A DNA stretch of 64,000 nt from Carboxylicivirga sp. M1479 (GTDB lineage: Bacteria; Bacteroidota; Bacteroidia; Bacteroidales; Marinilabiliaceae): the NCBI RefSeq assembly GCF_007097485.1, contig NZ_VKDE01000004.1:186001-250000 (forward strand). Direction: 5' to 3'. The position numbers and the translations under genes are program-made. Under the pieces are notes generated by a model that worked only from the letters and a program-made list of their open reading frames with translations, made no database searches and had not been told where the DNA came from. Below are positions 51,431 to 60,977 of the stretch, one piece after another. Each line of letters opens with the position of its first letter. Positions within the stretch are counted from its first letter, which is position 1.

Positions 51431-52816
51431 TTATTTTTCGGGTGTTATTTTTTCTACACGGCTAAGTATTTTACCTCCATTTGTAAGCGTTTGAATTTCA
51501 TCGCCTGCCTTAATTGCATTCAGGTTTTTAACAGGTTTATTGTCTTTGTAGGTAATTGAATAACCTTTGGCTATAATGTTTTTAGGATCGCGAAGTTCTA
51601 TTGTGCGCTGCGATAGTTGTATTTTTTGGTGTTGGTTTTTCATAAGCGCAGATACTTCGAGCTTTAGCCTGGTCGATAGAAACGCTTGTTTTTGCAGGCC
51701 ACTTCTTACTTGTTTCTTAGTTAAATAGTGAACCGATTCTTTAACGTGTGAGAAGAAAGATTCTTGCTTATGGAAGTAATTACGCGTAATGAAGTCAAGA
51801 CGCTGAGCAGCTTCTGATTGATATTGTTTTTTTTGCGATAGCGCCTTGTTAAGCTGTGGTTGAATGCTAAGCGCCGCTATGTCTAAACGATGCTTTTTTT
51901 CATTTAATAGTTGTTTGGTATTGTTCACAAATTGCTCTTGTAAATCCATTAAATACCCATCAAAACTACTAATGTTTTCTATAATAAATTCGGCTACAGC
52001 TGTGGGTGTTTTAAGGCGTGTGTGGGCCACCATGTCAGCTACTGATTCATCACGTTCATGACCAATACCAGTTAGAATAGGCAAGGGGAACTGAGCAATG
52101 TTTAATGCTAATTCGTAAGAGTCGAAACACATTAGGTCGGCTGTTGACCCACCGCCTCTAATCAAGGCCACTGCATCAAAAATATGTTCGTATTGATAGA
52201 TGCGATCAAGGCTGTTAATAATCGATTGTTCCGCATCATCGCCCTGCATTGTTGCAGGAAATAAATGATGATGAACTTTGTAACCGTCAGGATTATTTTC
52301 GAGTTGTTTAACAAAGTCTTCGTAACCAGCTGCTGTTGGCGAAGAAATAACGGCAATGGTTTGTGGAACTGTTGATAATTCAACTTCCTTATTCATGTCC
52401 ATTACGCCATCTTCCTCAAGCTGCTTAATCACTTCCAATTTGCGCCTGGCAATATCTCCTAATGTAAAGGTTGGGTCAATGTCTTTGATATTAAGACTAA
52501 AACCATATACTTCTTGAAACTCAACACTAACCTTAATTAATATTTTAAGTCCTGCTGTTAAGGCTTGCTTTGTTGTTGTTTCGAAGTAGGGCTTAATCAT
52601 TCGGTAGGTATAAGCCCAAATAGTCGCGCGTGCTTTTGCTTTTACCTGGTCCGAATCATCTTCTTTTTCAATTAGTTCCAGGTAGCAATGACCACTTCTA
52701 ACCGTTCGGATTTCACTTATTTCGGCCACAACCCAATAGCTGGTAGGAAAGGACTGGCTAAGTTGATCTTTGATATTTTGATTGAGCTCAAATAAGCTTT
52801 GGTGCTTTGGCGGCAT
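51431..52816 (-). CDS. xseA: Exodeoxyribonuclease VII large subunit
   Basis: A 461-aa protein. N-terminal OB-fold about 1-110 (SYWVVAEISEIRTVRSGHCYLELIEK) binds single-stranded DNA. The catalytic core holds TIAVISSPTAAGYEDFV, ALIRGGGSTADLMCFDSYELA and PILTGIGHERDESVADMVAHTRLKTPTAVAEF, where conserved acidic and histidine residues lie. A long coiled coil follows at about 280-400, and the C-terminal DPKNIIAKGYSI block is typical. It degrades single-stranded DNA with XseB. It starts 4 nt after the S8 protease stop. Confidence 0.96.
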   Translation of the reverse strand: MPPKHQSLFELNQNIKDQLSQSFPTSYWVVAEISEIRTVRSGHCYLELIEKEDDSDQVKAKARATIWAYTYRMIKPYFETTTKQALTAGLKILIKVSVEFQEVYGFSLNIKDIDPTFTLGDIARRKLEVIKQLEEDGVMDMNKEVELSTVPQTIAVISSPTAAGYEDFVKQLENNPDGYKVHHHLFPATMQGDDAEQSIINSLDRIYQYEHIFDAVALIRGGGSTADLMCFDSYELALNIAQFPLPILTGIGHERDESVADMVAHTRLKTPTAVAEFIIENISSFDGYLMDLQEQFVNNTKQLLNEKKHRLDIAALSIQPQLNKALSQKKQYQSEAAQRLDFITRNYFHKQESFFSHVKESVHYLTKKQVRSGLQKQAFLSTRLKLEVSALMKNQHQKIQLSQRTIELRDPKNIIAKGYSITYKDNKPVKNLNAIKAGDEIQTLTNGGKILSRVEKITPEK

Positions 52817-52820
52817 GGTT

Positions 52821-54428
52821 TTAATGGCTTTTAATCACTTTAACGTGCTGCTTAAAGCTTTTGTTTTCAATAGTGATAATATACAATCCACGCGGAAGGT
52901 GTCCTAATGTATTAATCACAATTACTTTGCTTTGATGATGAGTTTGTTGGTATTTTAAATTACCAATTACATCAACAATTGATACAGTGAATGACTGAGC
53001 AATATTGCTTCTAATCTTTAATTGATTAGAGAAGGGGTTGGGAGATACTTGGCATTTAACTTTGTCATTTTTTAAATTGGGCACATCAACGTGGTAGGCT
53101 TCATCAAAATTGGCAATCCCATAGCCAAATTCATTATCCGGATTGTCGGTTTGATGAGCACCTTGTATTATTAAATCTCGTATCTCATCGGCAGTCTTAT
53201 ATGGCATTGATTGCCAAAGGCAGGCGGCTAAACCACTTATAATTGGTGCGGAAAATGAAGTGCCATTACCTTTACGTATACTTGCATAAGGCCCTTGGTA
53301 GGCTACGGCCACACCCATTGCACTTATTTCTGGTTTAATACGAAAGTCTGCGGATGGGCCAATGGATGAAAAATTGGCTTTGGTACTATCGGCATTCATT
53401 GCGCCAACAGCCAGACAGTTTTTTGCATCGGCTGGAGCACCAATGTATTGCCAGTTACCATTGCCTTCGTTGCCAGCACTTGTTACGATTAGCATGCCTT
53501 TTGAAGCCGCAATGTCTGATGCTCTTGAAATGCGCGTTGATCCATTCATATCCGCATAGGAATAGCTCGTAGAAGGCGAGTCAAATTCGTAATAACCCAA
53601 TGATGTATTAATGATATCAACGCCTGCACTATCGGCAAATTCAGCTGCACAAATCCAATAATCGGGCTCTATTGGGTGCTCAGAAGAAACATCTTCGGAA
53701 CGTAGAAGCCAAAATGATGCATCGGGAGCCGAGCCTATGTATTCCTGTTCAGTATAACCACCAATGATTGACAACACATTCATGCCATGGGTATGTTCAT
53801 CAAATATGTTAGATTGTGGGTTAACAAAATCCTTTGTGCCGATAATGCGCTCATTGTCCCACAAGTGTTGAAAAAGTGGTAGCTCATCTACTTTGTAAAA
53901 ACCAGCATCAATAACCGCAATTAATAAATCATGGCCTTTAAAGTCACGCTCGTGAAGCTTGTGGCCATTAACTGTTTCTATTTGAGTTTGTGATTCGCCA
54001 TACTCATTGTTTGATGAGTTTTTAAGTAAGGGATAGTCTTTTTCAAATTTAGACCTTGTTGAATAACTAGTGCTCGGGTTTGTTTTTTCAACTGAATTTA
54101 TGAACGATACTCGCATTAACGTATCCATCAACTCTGTGTTGTTTGAAAAAACAATGGCACCATTGAGCCACTTACTTGTATGGCGTACATCAATTCCCGC
54201 TTTTATTAAACTGTCTACATAGCTCTGATTTACTGGTAAATCTTCTTCCAGAATAGCAATGTTTTGTCGGCTTCGGCGATCAATAGCTCTTTGTGACAGA
54301 TAGTCGCCAGGCTTATCAAGCGAAAACGGGGAGTTATTTTTATCAGTAAATGAAACGAAATAGCCATCCTGCGCTTTAGAGACTAATGCAATTAGAATAA
54401 AAGTGAGTATGGTTATTTGTTTTTTCAT
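52821..54428 (-). CDS. S8 subtilisin-like protease with type IX secretion C-terminal domain
   Basis: A 535-aa protein. Signal peptide to about residue 19 (ALVSKAQ), a propeptide region to about 140, then the S8 domain with triad D174 (AVIDAGFYKV), H214 (EHTHGMNVLS) and S391 (GNGTSFSAP); N320 in TSAGNEGNGN is the oxyanion residue. From about 450 a type A sorting domain begins VSPNPFSNQLKIRS and ends with the usual RGLYIITIENKSFKQHVKVIK, so the enzyme is exported by the T9SS and anchored or released at the surface. It leads the group with xseA, which has no obvious functional link. Confidence 0.93.
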   Translation of the reverse strand: MKKQITILTFILIALVSKAQDGYFVSFTDKNNSPFSLDKPGDYLSQRAIDRRSRQNIAILEEDLPVNQSYVDSLIKAGIDVRHTSKWLNGAIVFSNNTELMDTLMRVSFINSVEKTNPSTSYSTRSKFEKDYPLLKNSSNNEYGESQTQIETVNGHKLHERDFKGHDLLIAVIDAGFYKVDELPLFQHLWDNERIIGTKDFVNPQSNIFDEHTHGMNVLSIIGGYTEQEYIGSAPDASFWLLRSEDVSSEHPIEPDYWICAAEFADSAGVDIINTSLGYYEFDSPSTSYSYADMNGSTRISRASDIAASKGMLIVTSAGNEGNGNWQYIGAPADAKNCLAVGAMNADSTKANFSSIGPSADFRIKPEISAMGVAVAYQGPYASIRKGNGTSFSAPIISGLAACLWQSMPYKTADEIRDLIIQGAHQTDNPDNEFGYGIANFDEAYHVDVPNLKNDKVKCQVSPNPFSNQLKIRSNIAQSFTVSIVDVIGNLKYQQTHHQSKVIVINTLGHLPRGLYIITIENKSFKQHVKVIKSH

Positions 54429-54466
54429 CTATTTGAATTTATTATCATTTGCCACATGGAACTCGC

Positions 54467-54474
54467 CAAAATTA
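54467..54474 (-). promoter_or_regulatory. Candidate -7 box for the S8 protease operon
   Basis: On the minus strand TAATTTTG matches TAnnTTTG fully and lies 39 nt before the start codon at 54428. No good TTG was found at the -33 distance, so the assignment is weak. Confidence 0.3.
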
Positions 54475-54539
54475 ATAATGCTCCTGAGTGAAGAATTCTT
54501 CTTGGCTCGTTTCGGTGGATAACATTGTGAATGTTCTTC

Positions 54540-55394
54540 TTATCTCATGAACTGTTCCGGGTTATTTTGCATCTTTTCAGGGTCTTTTAAGCTGTCTTTA
54601 CGCTTTTCAAACTCGGCTTGTTCTTCTGCTCTTCTCTTCTCTAGCACTTCAGGATTTAAGAGCGTTCCATTTTTGTATTTTAATTCATAATTCACTTTGC
54701 CATCGGCATAGAAAAAAGTCCATGTTCCATCTTCTTTACCATTTTTATATTGAGCATCAATTTCTAATTGACCTTTTTTAAAATAGTATAGGTACTTCCC
54801 CTGTAACTGCCCTTCGGAATGGTTTGCCTTTAAGAGTGGCGATCCATTTTCAAAAAACTTTAACCAATCTCCATGCTTCTTTCCTTCTTTCCAAGTGACC
54901 ACTTCTGAAACGGCACCATTGGCATAATATACTTTGTATTCGCCGTGAGCCTTCCCTTCTTCAAACTCCTCGGTGGCTAGCTTTGTTTCTTTTTCAGTGT
55001 AATACGTCCACTGACCTATTTTCAGTTTGCCTTTGTACTGTCCTTCGGAGCTAAGTTTGCCTTCGTCGTTGAATAATTTGGCATCGCCAATAACACCATT
55101 TTCGTCGTACACAATTTCTAAGCTCTTTTTGCCATTAGGATAAAAGCGAGTGTATTTACCAACTGGTTTATTGTTTTTGAATGTCGCTTTATAAAGTGGA
55201 GTACCATCGGTGTATCGTTTTTCCCAGGGGCCTTGTTTTAATCCACTGGCGTCTGTTTGGTTGTAGTTTGGAGGGATAGGTGCAATGGTTTTCTTTTTTG
55301 CTGGTACGCGATTACCAAAAACATCCATTTGAGCAGAGCTATTAAAGCTCATTAAAATCATAACTAGTAGCAGAAGAGCCAACTTCATATTCAT
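54540..55394 (-). CDS. MORN-repeat (YwqK-like) secreted protein
   Basis: A 284-aa protein with signal peptide to about residue 21 (LMSFNSSAQ). At least seven repeats of about 23 residues follow, of the form Y-x-N-G-K/x-x-x-E-x-x-Y-x-x-G (FYPNGKKSLEIVYDENG, YYANGAVSEVVTWKEGKKHGDW, FYADGKVNYELKYKNG), the MORN/YwqK pattern. The C-terminus is a charged helix. Database entries often call such proteins YwqK-family antitoxin, but no toxin partner is present and the protein is exported. Role unknown; MORN sheets often mediate protein or membrane contact. Confidence 0.8.
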   Translation of the reverse strand: MNMKLALLLLVMILMSFNSSAQMDVFGNRVPAKKKTIAPIPPNYNQTDASGLKQGPWEKRYTDGTPLYKATFKNNKPVGKYTRFYPNGKKSLEIVYDENGVIGDAKLFNDEGKLSSEGQYKGKLKIGQWTYYTEKETKLATEEFEEGKAHGEYKVYYANGAVSEVVTWKEGKKHGDWLKFFENGSPLLKANHSEGQLQGKYLYYFKKGQLEIDAQYKNGKEDGTWTFFYADGKVNYELKYKNGTLLNPEVLEKRRAEEQAEFEKRKDSLKDPEKMQNNPEQFMR

Positions 55395-55716
55395 AATATA
55401 ATTCTTTAAACAAAGATTTTCCTAAGGCAAAAACAATGCCCTTTTGCTGTTACTGACATTTTAAAAACAGGTTTCAAAAATACAAAAAAAAAGTCCCCTA
55501 AACAGGAGACTTTCTTTAATCGTATTATGGAGTGATTATTACTTCACTTCTTTAAAGTAAGCGCACTGATTATTAGTTGACTAAGGCTTTTAATGCAGAT
55601 GTGGTGCCAACTTGGGTAGGTTTGCTTGCAAATAAAAGGATTACCATTGTTATACAATACCATGTAATTTTCAGTACATTCTGATTTGCAGATAGATATA
55701 GACTTATCTTTTTTGT
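55395..55716. other. Gap between MORN gene and sulfatase
   Basis: The gap of about 320 nt holds a good minus-strand terminator (55484-55513) about 200 nt after the sulfatase stop. Between them lies an open frame of 61 codons that I do not accept as a gene. No repeat or RNA gene was seen. Confidence 0.5.
55484..55513 (-). terminator. Rho-independent terminator of the PL6-sulfatase operon
   Basis: AAAGTC and CCT (55490-55499) pair with AGG and GACTTT (55504-55513) around one mismatch, loop 4 nt, followed on the minus strand by about nine T. It lies about 200 nt after the sulfatase stop and ends that transcript. Confidence 0.78.
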
Positions 55717-57321
55717 CTATTGTAACCATTCTGGTATCAATGATGCATCAATTTTCCATAAGTCAGCTCGCGTATTATAGGTTTTAAATGTTTTACTTTT
55801 TTGTGCTGAATGATGAATATCTTTAGGCAGATGCCCTTTCATTTGCTCAATAATGTCCTTGTATTTTGGATCATTGGCTAAGTTATAATGCTCCCCCTGA
55901 TCCGAATCACCATCGTATAACTCTTCTTCCCCGTTGTAATAACGAATGTAATGCCAACGTTCTTCTCGTACAGAATGACTTCCATATGAGTAGGACGTGA
56001 TTGCTGGGGTGCTACGTTTTGTTTCTACATTTTTTAACTGGGGAACTAAACTAATTCCATCTACATTATTAGTGTTCTGTAGGTTGCAAAGTTGATCAAG
56101 AGTTGGATATATGTCCATCAAACTTGTTGCTTGCGAACATATCCCGTCTGCTTTAGTTAATCCAGGCACAACCCAAATCATTGGGCTATTAGTTGATTCT
56201 TCCCAAAGCGTGTTCTTGCGCCAGCTACGTTTTTCGCCTAAATGCTGACCGTGGTCTGACCAAAGCACAATGATGGTATTATCAGCATATTTACTTTCTT
56301 CCAAAGCACTCAAAACCTTACCAACTTGAGCATCTAGAAAAGAAACGCATGCCAGGTAACCTTGTACCAGATGCTTTCTGTAATCAGGCCCTAAATCTCG
56401 AACAAGCATTTCGTTGCTTGGCTCAAAAGCACCATAAGCCATAGCTTTTCCGTACATAGGTATATCATCTAGCTCTCCTTTGGGCTCACTTGGAATATTA
56501 ATTTTGTTGATGGGATACAAATCAAAAAACTCCTGTGGAGCAGTGTATGGTACATGCGGTCGTACAAATCCTACTCCAAGTATAAAAGGCTTTTCGTAAT
56601 CACGATTTAAACGCTCAATTGCCCAGTCTGCTGATAATTCGTCAGGCATTTTTCCTGTTGGTAAATCTTTTCGATCTATTGGCCCGGCACATAAGGAGTG
56701 ACCTTTGTATTTTGGATTGAGTTTTTTTATTGGTGACCCTCCTTTGGGGAATGGATAAAAATAGACACCGTTATAACCATCTCCATCTTTCATCAAATCA
56801 TCGGTCATATTAAAACTACGAGGTGCTCTTTCATCCCACATTTTTTGCTCGGGATGGTCAATCTCAATGTCGTAACATGCATGTCCTTCAATTTTTCCAC
56901 ACGCCATGGTATGATAACCATTCAGCCTAAATAATGCTGGTAGAGCAAGTGTTTCATTCCATAAATTCTTGTTTTGCACGCCGCTCGTATTTGAGTAGCA
57001 TCCTGTTGAAACAGCACTAAGCCCAGTCATTACACCTAAGCGAGAAGGGGTGCAAACTGGCACATTGGCATGATTATTTGAAAAATACACACCTCGGCGA
57101 GCCAGGCGGTCAAGGTTAGGTGTTTTAACATCTGAATGTCCTTGATCTCCTAGTAGACCTATCCAATCATTTAAATCATCAACCGAAATAAATAACACAT
57201 TAGGCTGATTAGTATCTTGGCTAAGCTCTTTCGATTTATCTCCACACCCAGCAACCATTGCGAGTAGGTAGAGTGTACAGACGTAATATATTGAGTTACT
57301 TAAGAGCGAGAGTTTATGCAT
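55717..57321 (-). CDS. Sulfatase, S1 family (iduronate-2-sulfatase-like)
   Basis: A 534-aa lipoprotein (lipobox MVAGC, C26). Sulfatase domain: metal ligands in NVLFISVDDLNDW (residues 41-53) and the formylglycine motif C90-T-P-S-R94 in NVPVCTPSRLGVMTG. LWSDHGQHLGEKRSWRK is the second metal-binding block. The FISVDDLNDWIG opening and the long GYFYPFPKGG-type insert resemble iduronate-2-sulfatase relatives. It removes sulfate from a sugar in the periplasm or at the surface. It follows the PL6 lyase after 4 nt, so the two act on the same polysaccharide. It needs the anaerobic or aerobic formylglycine-generating enzyme, not encoded here. Confidence 0.92.
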   Translation of the reverse strand: MHKLSLLSNSIYYVCTLYLLAMVAGCGDKSKELSQDTNQPNVLFISVDDLNDWIGLLGDQGHSDVKTPNLDRLARRGVYFSNNHANVPVCTPSRLGVMTGLSAVSTGCYSNTSGVQNKNLWNETLALPALFRLNGYHTMACGKIEGHACYDIEIDHPEQKMWDERAPRSFNMTDDLMKDGDGYNGVYFYPFPKGGSPIKKLNPKYKGHSLCAGPIDRKDLPTGKMPDELSADWAIERLNRDYEKPFILGVGFVRPHVPYTAPQEFFDLYPINKINIPSEPKGELDDIPMYGKAMAYGAFEPSNEMLVRDLGPDYRKHLVQGYLACVSFLDAQVGKVLSALEESKYADNTIIVLWSDHGQHLGEKRSWRKNTLWEESTNSPMIWVVPGLTKADGICSQATSLMDIYPTLDQLCNLQNTNNVDGISLVPQLKNVETKRSTPAITSYSYGSHSVREERWHYIRYYNGEEELYDGDSDQGEHYNLANDPKYKDIIEQMKGHLPKDIHHSAQKSKTFKTYNTRADLWKIDASLIPEWLQ

Positions 57322-57325
57322 GATT

Positions 57326-58903
57326 TTACTTTTTGCGTTTATTAATCACTTCCTTAAATTTCTTTTGAAGTGTTTTAGATAGTTTGCCTGTTTTAGCATA
57401 GGTGCCCGGTGCGTCTGTTAACCAACTTGGGCCCACCTGTTCATAGCTTAAAGGCTTACCTTGTAAGCCCATCGAAACAAGGGCAGGAATATCCAGATCA
57501 ATCCCATCAATATTATATAAAACATCTGTATAATCAATCTTATTTTTATCAAAATGCCCAGCATATGTCTCTTGCCAATCATCATCTATTAAAGCTTTAT
57601 CAAAGCGTATACCTGTCTTAATTTTGAACTCATTGTGACTATTTATTGCGATGTTGTGTTGCCAGGCGATATTACGTCCTCTTTTGTTGAGTCTATAAAA
57701 TAAGGGAAACATGTTATTAGTATCAGAAACAAACAAATTATTTGCAATTAATAAATCTCTAGGTAGTTCAAATTTCACTCCTTTCTTGGCACAATATTCT
57801 ATCCTGCGTTCGTGTAATGCACTTAAGTTAATGGTATAGCCATTATTGCGATCAAAATAATTATTGAGTATTTTAATGTCGAAAGCTAAGGCATGCTCGT
57901 CGGCAACAGCACCACAGTTAAGAAACAAGGCTGCATTACCCCTCGACTTAAGCGTAGTTGGAAGACTAAAGTAATTATTGGCAATAATATGATTACTTCC
58001 CCATACAAACATTCCTCCGTACTCATGCATCGTATCAGTTCCAATAAAGAAATTATTTATGGCCACTTGTTTATCGCCATGCCTGAAGTTCATGGTGCCT
58101 GCGCAGTTTTTATAGGTATTGTTAAAATACACGTTTTCCATGGATTTACTCGTGATAATTTCTGGCTCTGAATCTTGTCTCTCAAAGAGGTTGTGATCAA
58201 CTAAGCAACGACCATAATCACTGCGCCAATAACCAACTCGAATACCCCCTCCGGCATTACCGGGTTTTTTAGGATTTGAAAAATAGCAATGATCAATGCG
58301 GTGGTACATTGGTATCCCTTTTGTCCCTTTCTTTATATCCTTTTTTGCCACGTTGTTTAGATTAATTACCTGATCGAAAGTAATTTTTTCGGTAAAAGAG
58401 CAGTGATCAATGCGGCAATATTGAGGTACTTGACCATCTTCGGTTAATGAGGTAGTTATATAAGCCGAATTGGCTTGGTCGAAAGCATGAAAGGCACATT
58501 GAGTTATTCGGTTATGACTGCCGTAAATGGCTACTAAACCAGGGCCATGGGTACTCCATTCTTCTTGGTTTCTATTGCCATTGGTGAAATAAATACCATC
58601 TAAAACAATATAAGCACCTCGTATTTCTACTTTTACATCTCCACTAAAAAAAACCTTCCCTCGATTTTGGGCAAGCACAACAATGGGTTTATTTTCCTTT
58701 CCTGAGTTGTTTAAAATTAACTGTACATCCATGTACACACCATCTGCTAATAATAACGTGTCGCCTGGCAGCAGATCATTTGTTGCTTTTTCAAGTGTTT
58801 CTACCGAGTTGACCTTTTTATTCGTGGCTTGTGTTTGAAATCCGATACTTAGTAATAAGCTGATAATTCCAACTATTAAAAATGATATGTGTGATCTGAC
58901 CAT
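57326..58903 (-). CDS. Polysaccharide lyase family 6 (chondroitinase B/alginate lyase-like)
   Basis: A 525-aa protein with signal peptide to about residue 26. A right-handed beta-helix follows with many short N/G-rich turns. The catalytic pair is K253 ([15 protein letters not shown]) and R274 ([20 protein letters not shown]), matching K250 and R271 of Pedobacter chondroitinase B, and the calcium-binding acidic residues E246/E248 precede the lysine. Known PL6 enzymes cut dermatan sulfate or alginate by beta-elimination. The sulfatase encoded 4 nt downstream favours a sulfated iduronate- or glucuronate-containing substrate. Confidence 0.92.
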   Translation of the reverse strand: MVRSHISFLIVGIISLLLSIGFQTQATNKKVNSVETLEKATNDLLPGDTLLLADGVYMDVQLILNNSGKENKPIVVLAQNRGKVFFSGDVKVEIRGAYIVLDGIYFTNGNRNQEEWSTHGPGLVAIYGSHNRITQCAFHAFDQANSAYITTSLTEDGQVPQYCRIDHCSFTEKITFDQVINLNNVAKKDIKKGTKGIPMYHRIDHCYFSNPKKPGNAGGGIRVGYWRSDYGRCLVDHNLFERQDSEPEIITSKSMENVYFNNTYKNCAGTMNFRHGDKQVAINNFFIGTDTMHEYGGMFVWGSNHIIANNYFSLPTTLKSRGNAALFLNCGAVADEHALAFDIKILNNYFDRNNGYTINLSALHERRIEYCAKKGVKFELPRDLLIANNLFVSDTNNMFPLFYRLNKRGRNIAWQHNIAINSHNEFKIKTGIRFDKALIDDDWQETYAGHFDKNKIDYTDVLYNIDGIDLDIPALVSMGLQGKPLSYEQVGPSWLTDAPGTYAKTGKLSKTLQKKFKEVINKRKK

Positions 58904-59147
58904 TGGGAATGAATTTGTTGAAATGCAAAAGTAACTTAACAGGTATTTTAGAATGGCTAATTTCGTTCATCTTTTGGAAACAATAGTACTTCTGTATCTA
59001 TCCAATCGAACTAAGGTTAATATCGCTTTTTTTTAATTGCTTTTGTATGTTTGGTGTATTCAAATGATACAATTCTATACCTGTTAGTTGTTGGTTTATA
59101 TCAACTTTATGCTTTTAAAGTTTTAATTATTTAGCATCCATTTTTAT
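58904..59147. other. Divergent control region between PL6 and the 609-aa gene
   Basis: The 244-nt region holds a minus-strand TACTTTTG box (58933-58926) 22 nt before the PL6 start and a plus-strand TATGTTTG box (59046-59053) about 95 nt before the 59148 start. Both match TAnnTTTG, but neither has a convincing TTG at -33. No repeat was seen. Confidence 0.35.
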
Positions 59148-60977
59148 ATGAAAACAATACAACTGAAGACGATTACCTTATTTGGCTTACTAAGCTTATT
59201 ATTAGTGTCGCTGGCAGGTGCGCAGAATGTGACATTAAAGCTGCCTTTGGAACCAATTAATAATGAAATGGGGTATCAATTACCAATTGCTGGTAGTAAA
59301 GCAAAAAGTACGGTTAAAAATAAATTGGCAGGCATAAAAATTAAAGAAGGGCAACAGTTGTCTTTTATCTTTAAAGTGACCAAGGTTTCTAAATCTCAAA
59401 CTGAAAGTCGAAGCTGTGTGGCTGATGCCGGCTTTATAGTTGATGGATGCTCTTTTATCATTCAAAACAATAAGAAAGATTTGCGTATTTATGCCGGTTA
59501 CGGCGGCCTTGAAAAAGCGCCATATTATGTGTTAAATCGTTTTGCGGAGGATATTAGTGTTAAGGTACACATACAGAAAAACAACAATGGTTTTACTTGG
59601 GCTGCCGAAACGCCAATTAAAACCTGGGGTGGAAAAATAAGCAAGAAGAAGGAGGCAGTTACAGGTGTTAAGTTTGTATACACACCCGTAAAAGGTAAGG
59701 ATCAAGCTTATTTTGTAGCGCAATCACAAATTGGGAAAGAACGAATGCCTGAGTTTGATGAGGCTGAGTTACACCCATTGCTTAAATATGAAAGCACGGC
59801 TGTAAGTAAATATGATTGGGATGAGCCTGCAGCTAAACAGCTGGTTTATGACAAGAGTAGCAGAACGTTAAGTGATGCTGAACTTGATGGGATGCACAAG
59901 TACTTATTAGCCTATCAGCTGCCAACACACAATTACATGAATTACTATTTCAGGAAACGAATGAATAGTTACATGATGGAATGGGTGTATGGTAAAAAAG
60001 AAGATAAAGCATTGCTTGACAAAGCCGTTGATGTAGCCAAATGCGCGATTCGTTATCGAAACGATAATTTTGGCAAATATCCGATTAGTTACTCCCGCAC
60101 GCCAGCTCCATTATGGCCAAATTATAAAGAGGTAGAGGTATATGATGATGGTACAGTTGGATTGGTTCCTGGCGCATCTACATTTGCTGGCCTGCCAAGT
60201 ATTACGGTTCCAATTCGCATGATTGCTAATAACCCATCTGTTTGGCAAGATAAAATTAATGGAGAAACCTATTATGAAGTAGCTCTTCGACTTATTGATG
60301 AGGCTTTAAAAACCATTGATTATACTTACGATGTGTTTGTGGGTGATGATTATTTAATTAGATATCCTGAAACATTAATGCGCACAGCGTGGCATGGAAA
60401 AGTATATATCTATAATCGTGTATTTCCGGTGTTAACAGGCAGTATTCCGTTAATTGAAGCGCTTGAAAAATTGAAGCTATATCCCGAGAAAGTAGCGCAA
60501 ATGGATAAGGTTAATCAGGCCATGGTCAACTACCTGATAAAAGATATGACTTACTTTGGTGATGCAGGACAGTATGTGAAATATCCTTATAGTCAGGCAG
60601 CACAAGAGAAAAATCCGGATAAAGAACAGGTAGAAGATTTTATGCATGGTTCTTTTGACTCACGTGATTTTCAGCTTTTTTATGCTAGCGGCAGGTATGG
60701 TTTTGATGAAAAAATAATTAAAGCAATGGCCAATACTTTGGTTGAGAAAGTTGCGGATGGAAATGGTAGGTTTTCGGAACGCATGAACGGGAGTGCCAAA
60801 ATGAAACGATTTGCCACACCAATTTCATACGATGGTTTTATATGGTATGCTGCCTATAGACCCGAAGTTTACGACCTTATTGTGTCTCATATTATAAGCG
60901 AACAAATTGCTGTTAAAAATGGAGCTTGGGATGCTTTTTGTCTTTACGAAATACTGAAACTAAAAGACAATGAATAA
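59148..60977 (+). CDS. Unrecognised secreted protein in polysaccharide locus, possible lyase or hydrolase
   Basis: A 609-aa protein with signal peptide MKTIQLKTITLFGLLSLLLVSLAGAQ. The first 230 residues look beta-rich (repeated strands, several K- and G-rich turns). The rest, from about 230, is helix-rich with regularly spaced aromatic stretches (MNYYFRKRMNSYMMEWVYG, TLMRTAWHGKVYIYNRVFPVLTG, YDGFIWYAAYRPEVYDL), the look of an alpha/alpha toroid catalytic domain. Candidate active-site residues are the H-rich and Y-rich blocks MHGSFDSRDFQLF and SYSRTPAPLWPNYKEVEVYDDG. I do not recognise the family. It heads a two-gene unit with the DUF1961-like gene and diverges from the PL6 gene, so a role in breaking the same polymer is likely. 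Confidence 0.8.
   Translation: MKTIQLKTITLFGLLSLLLVSLAGAQNVTLKLPLEPINNEMGYQLPIAGSKAKSTVKNKLAGIKIKEGQQLSFIFKVTKVSKSQTESRSCVADAGFIVDGCSFIIQNNKKDLRIYAGYGGLEKAPYYVLNRFAEDISVKVHIQKNNNGFTWAAETPIKTWGGKISKKKEAVTGVKFVYTPVKGKDQAYFVAQSQIGKERMPEFDEAELHPLLKYESTAVSKYDWDEPAAKQLVYDKSSRTLSDAELDGMHKYLLAYQLPTHNYMNYYFRKRMNSYMMEWVYGKKEDKALLDKAVDVAKCAIRYRNDNFGKYPISYSRTPAPLWPNYKEVEVYDDGTVGLVPGASTFAGLPSITVPIRMIANNPSVWQDKINGETYYEVALRLIDEALKTIDYTYDVFVGDDYLIRYPETLMRTAWHGKVYIYNRVFPVLTGSIPLIEALEKLKLYPEKVAQMDKVNQAMVNYLIKDMTYFGDAGQYVKYPYSQAAQEKNPDKEQVEDFMHGSFDSRDFQLFYASGRYGFDEKIIKAMANTLVEKVADGNGRFSERMNGSAKMKRFATPISYDGFIWYAAYRPEVYDLIVSHIISEQIAVKNGAWDAFCLYEILKLKDNE

Noticed and set aside
54540-55394. YwqK toxin-antitoxin antitoxin
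   Set aside because: There is no toxin partner and the protein has a signal peptide, so the database-style name would mislead; it is annotated as a MORN-repeat protein.
55544-55729. 61-codon frame on the minus strand overlapping the sulfatase stop
   Set aside because: It overlaps the sulfatase by 13 nt and lies before the terminator, but it has an unusual composition (cysteine-rich, no recognisable domain), no clear ribosome binding site and no family resemblance. It is most likely a 3' untranslated region.
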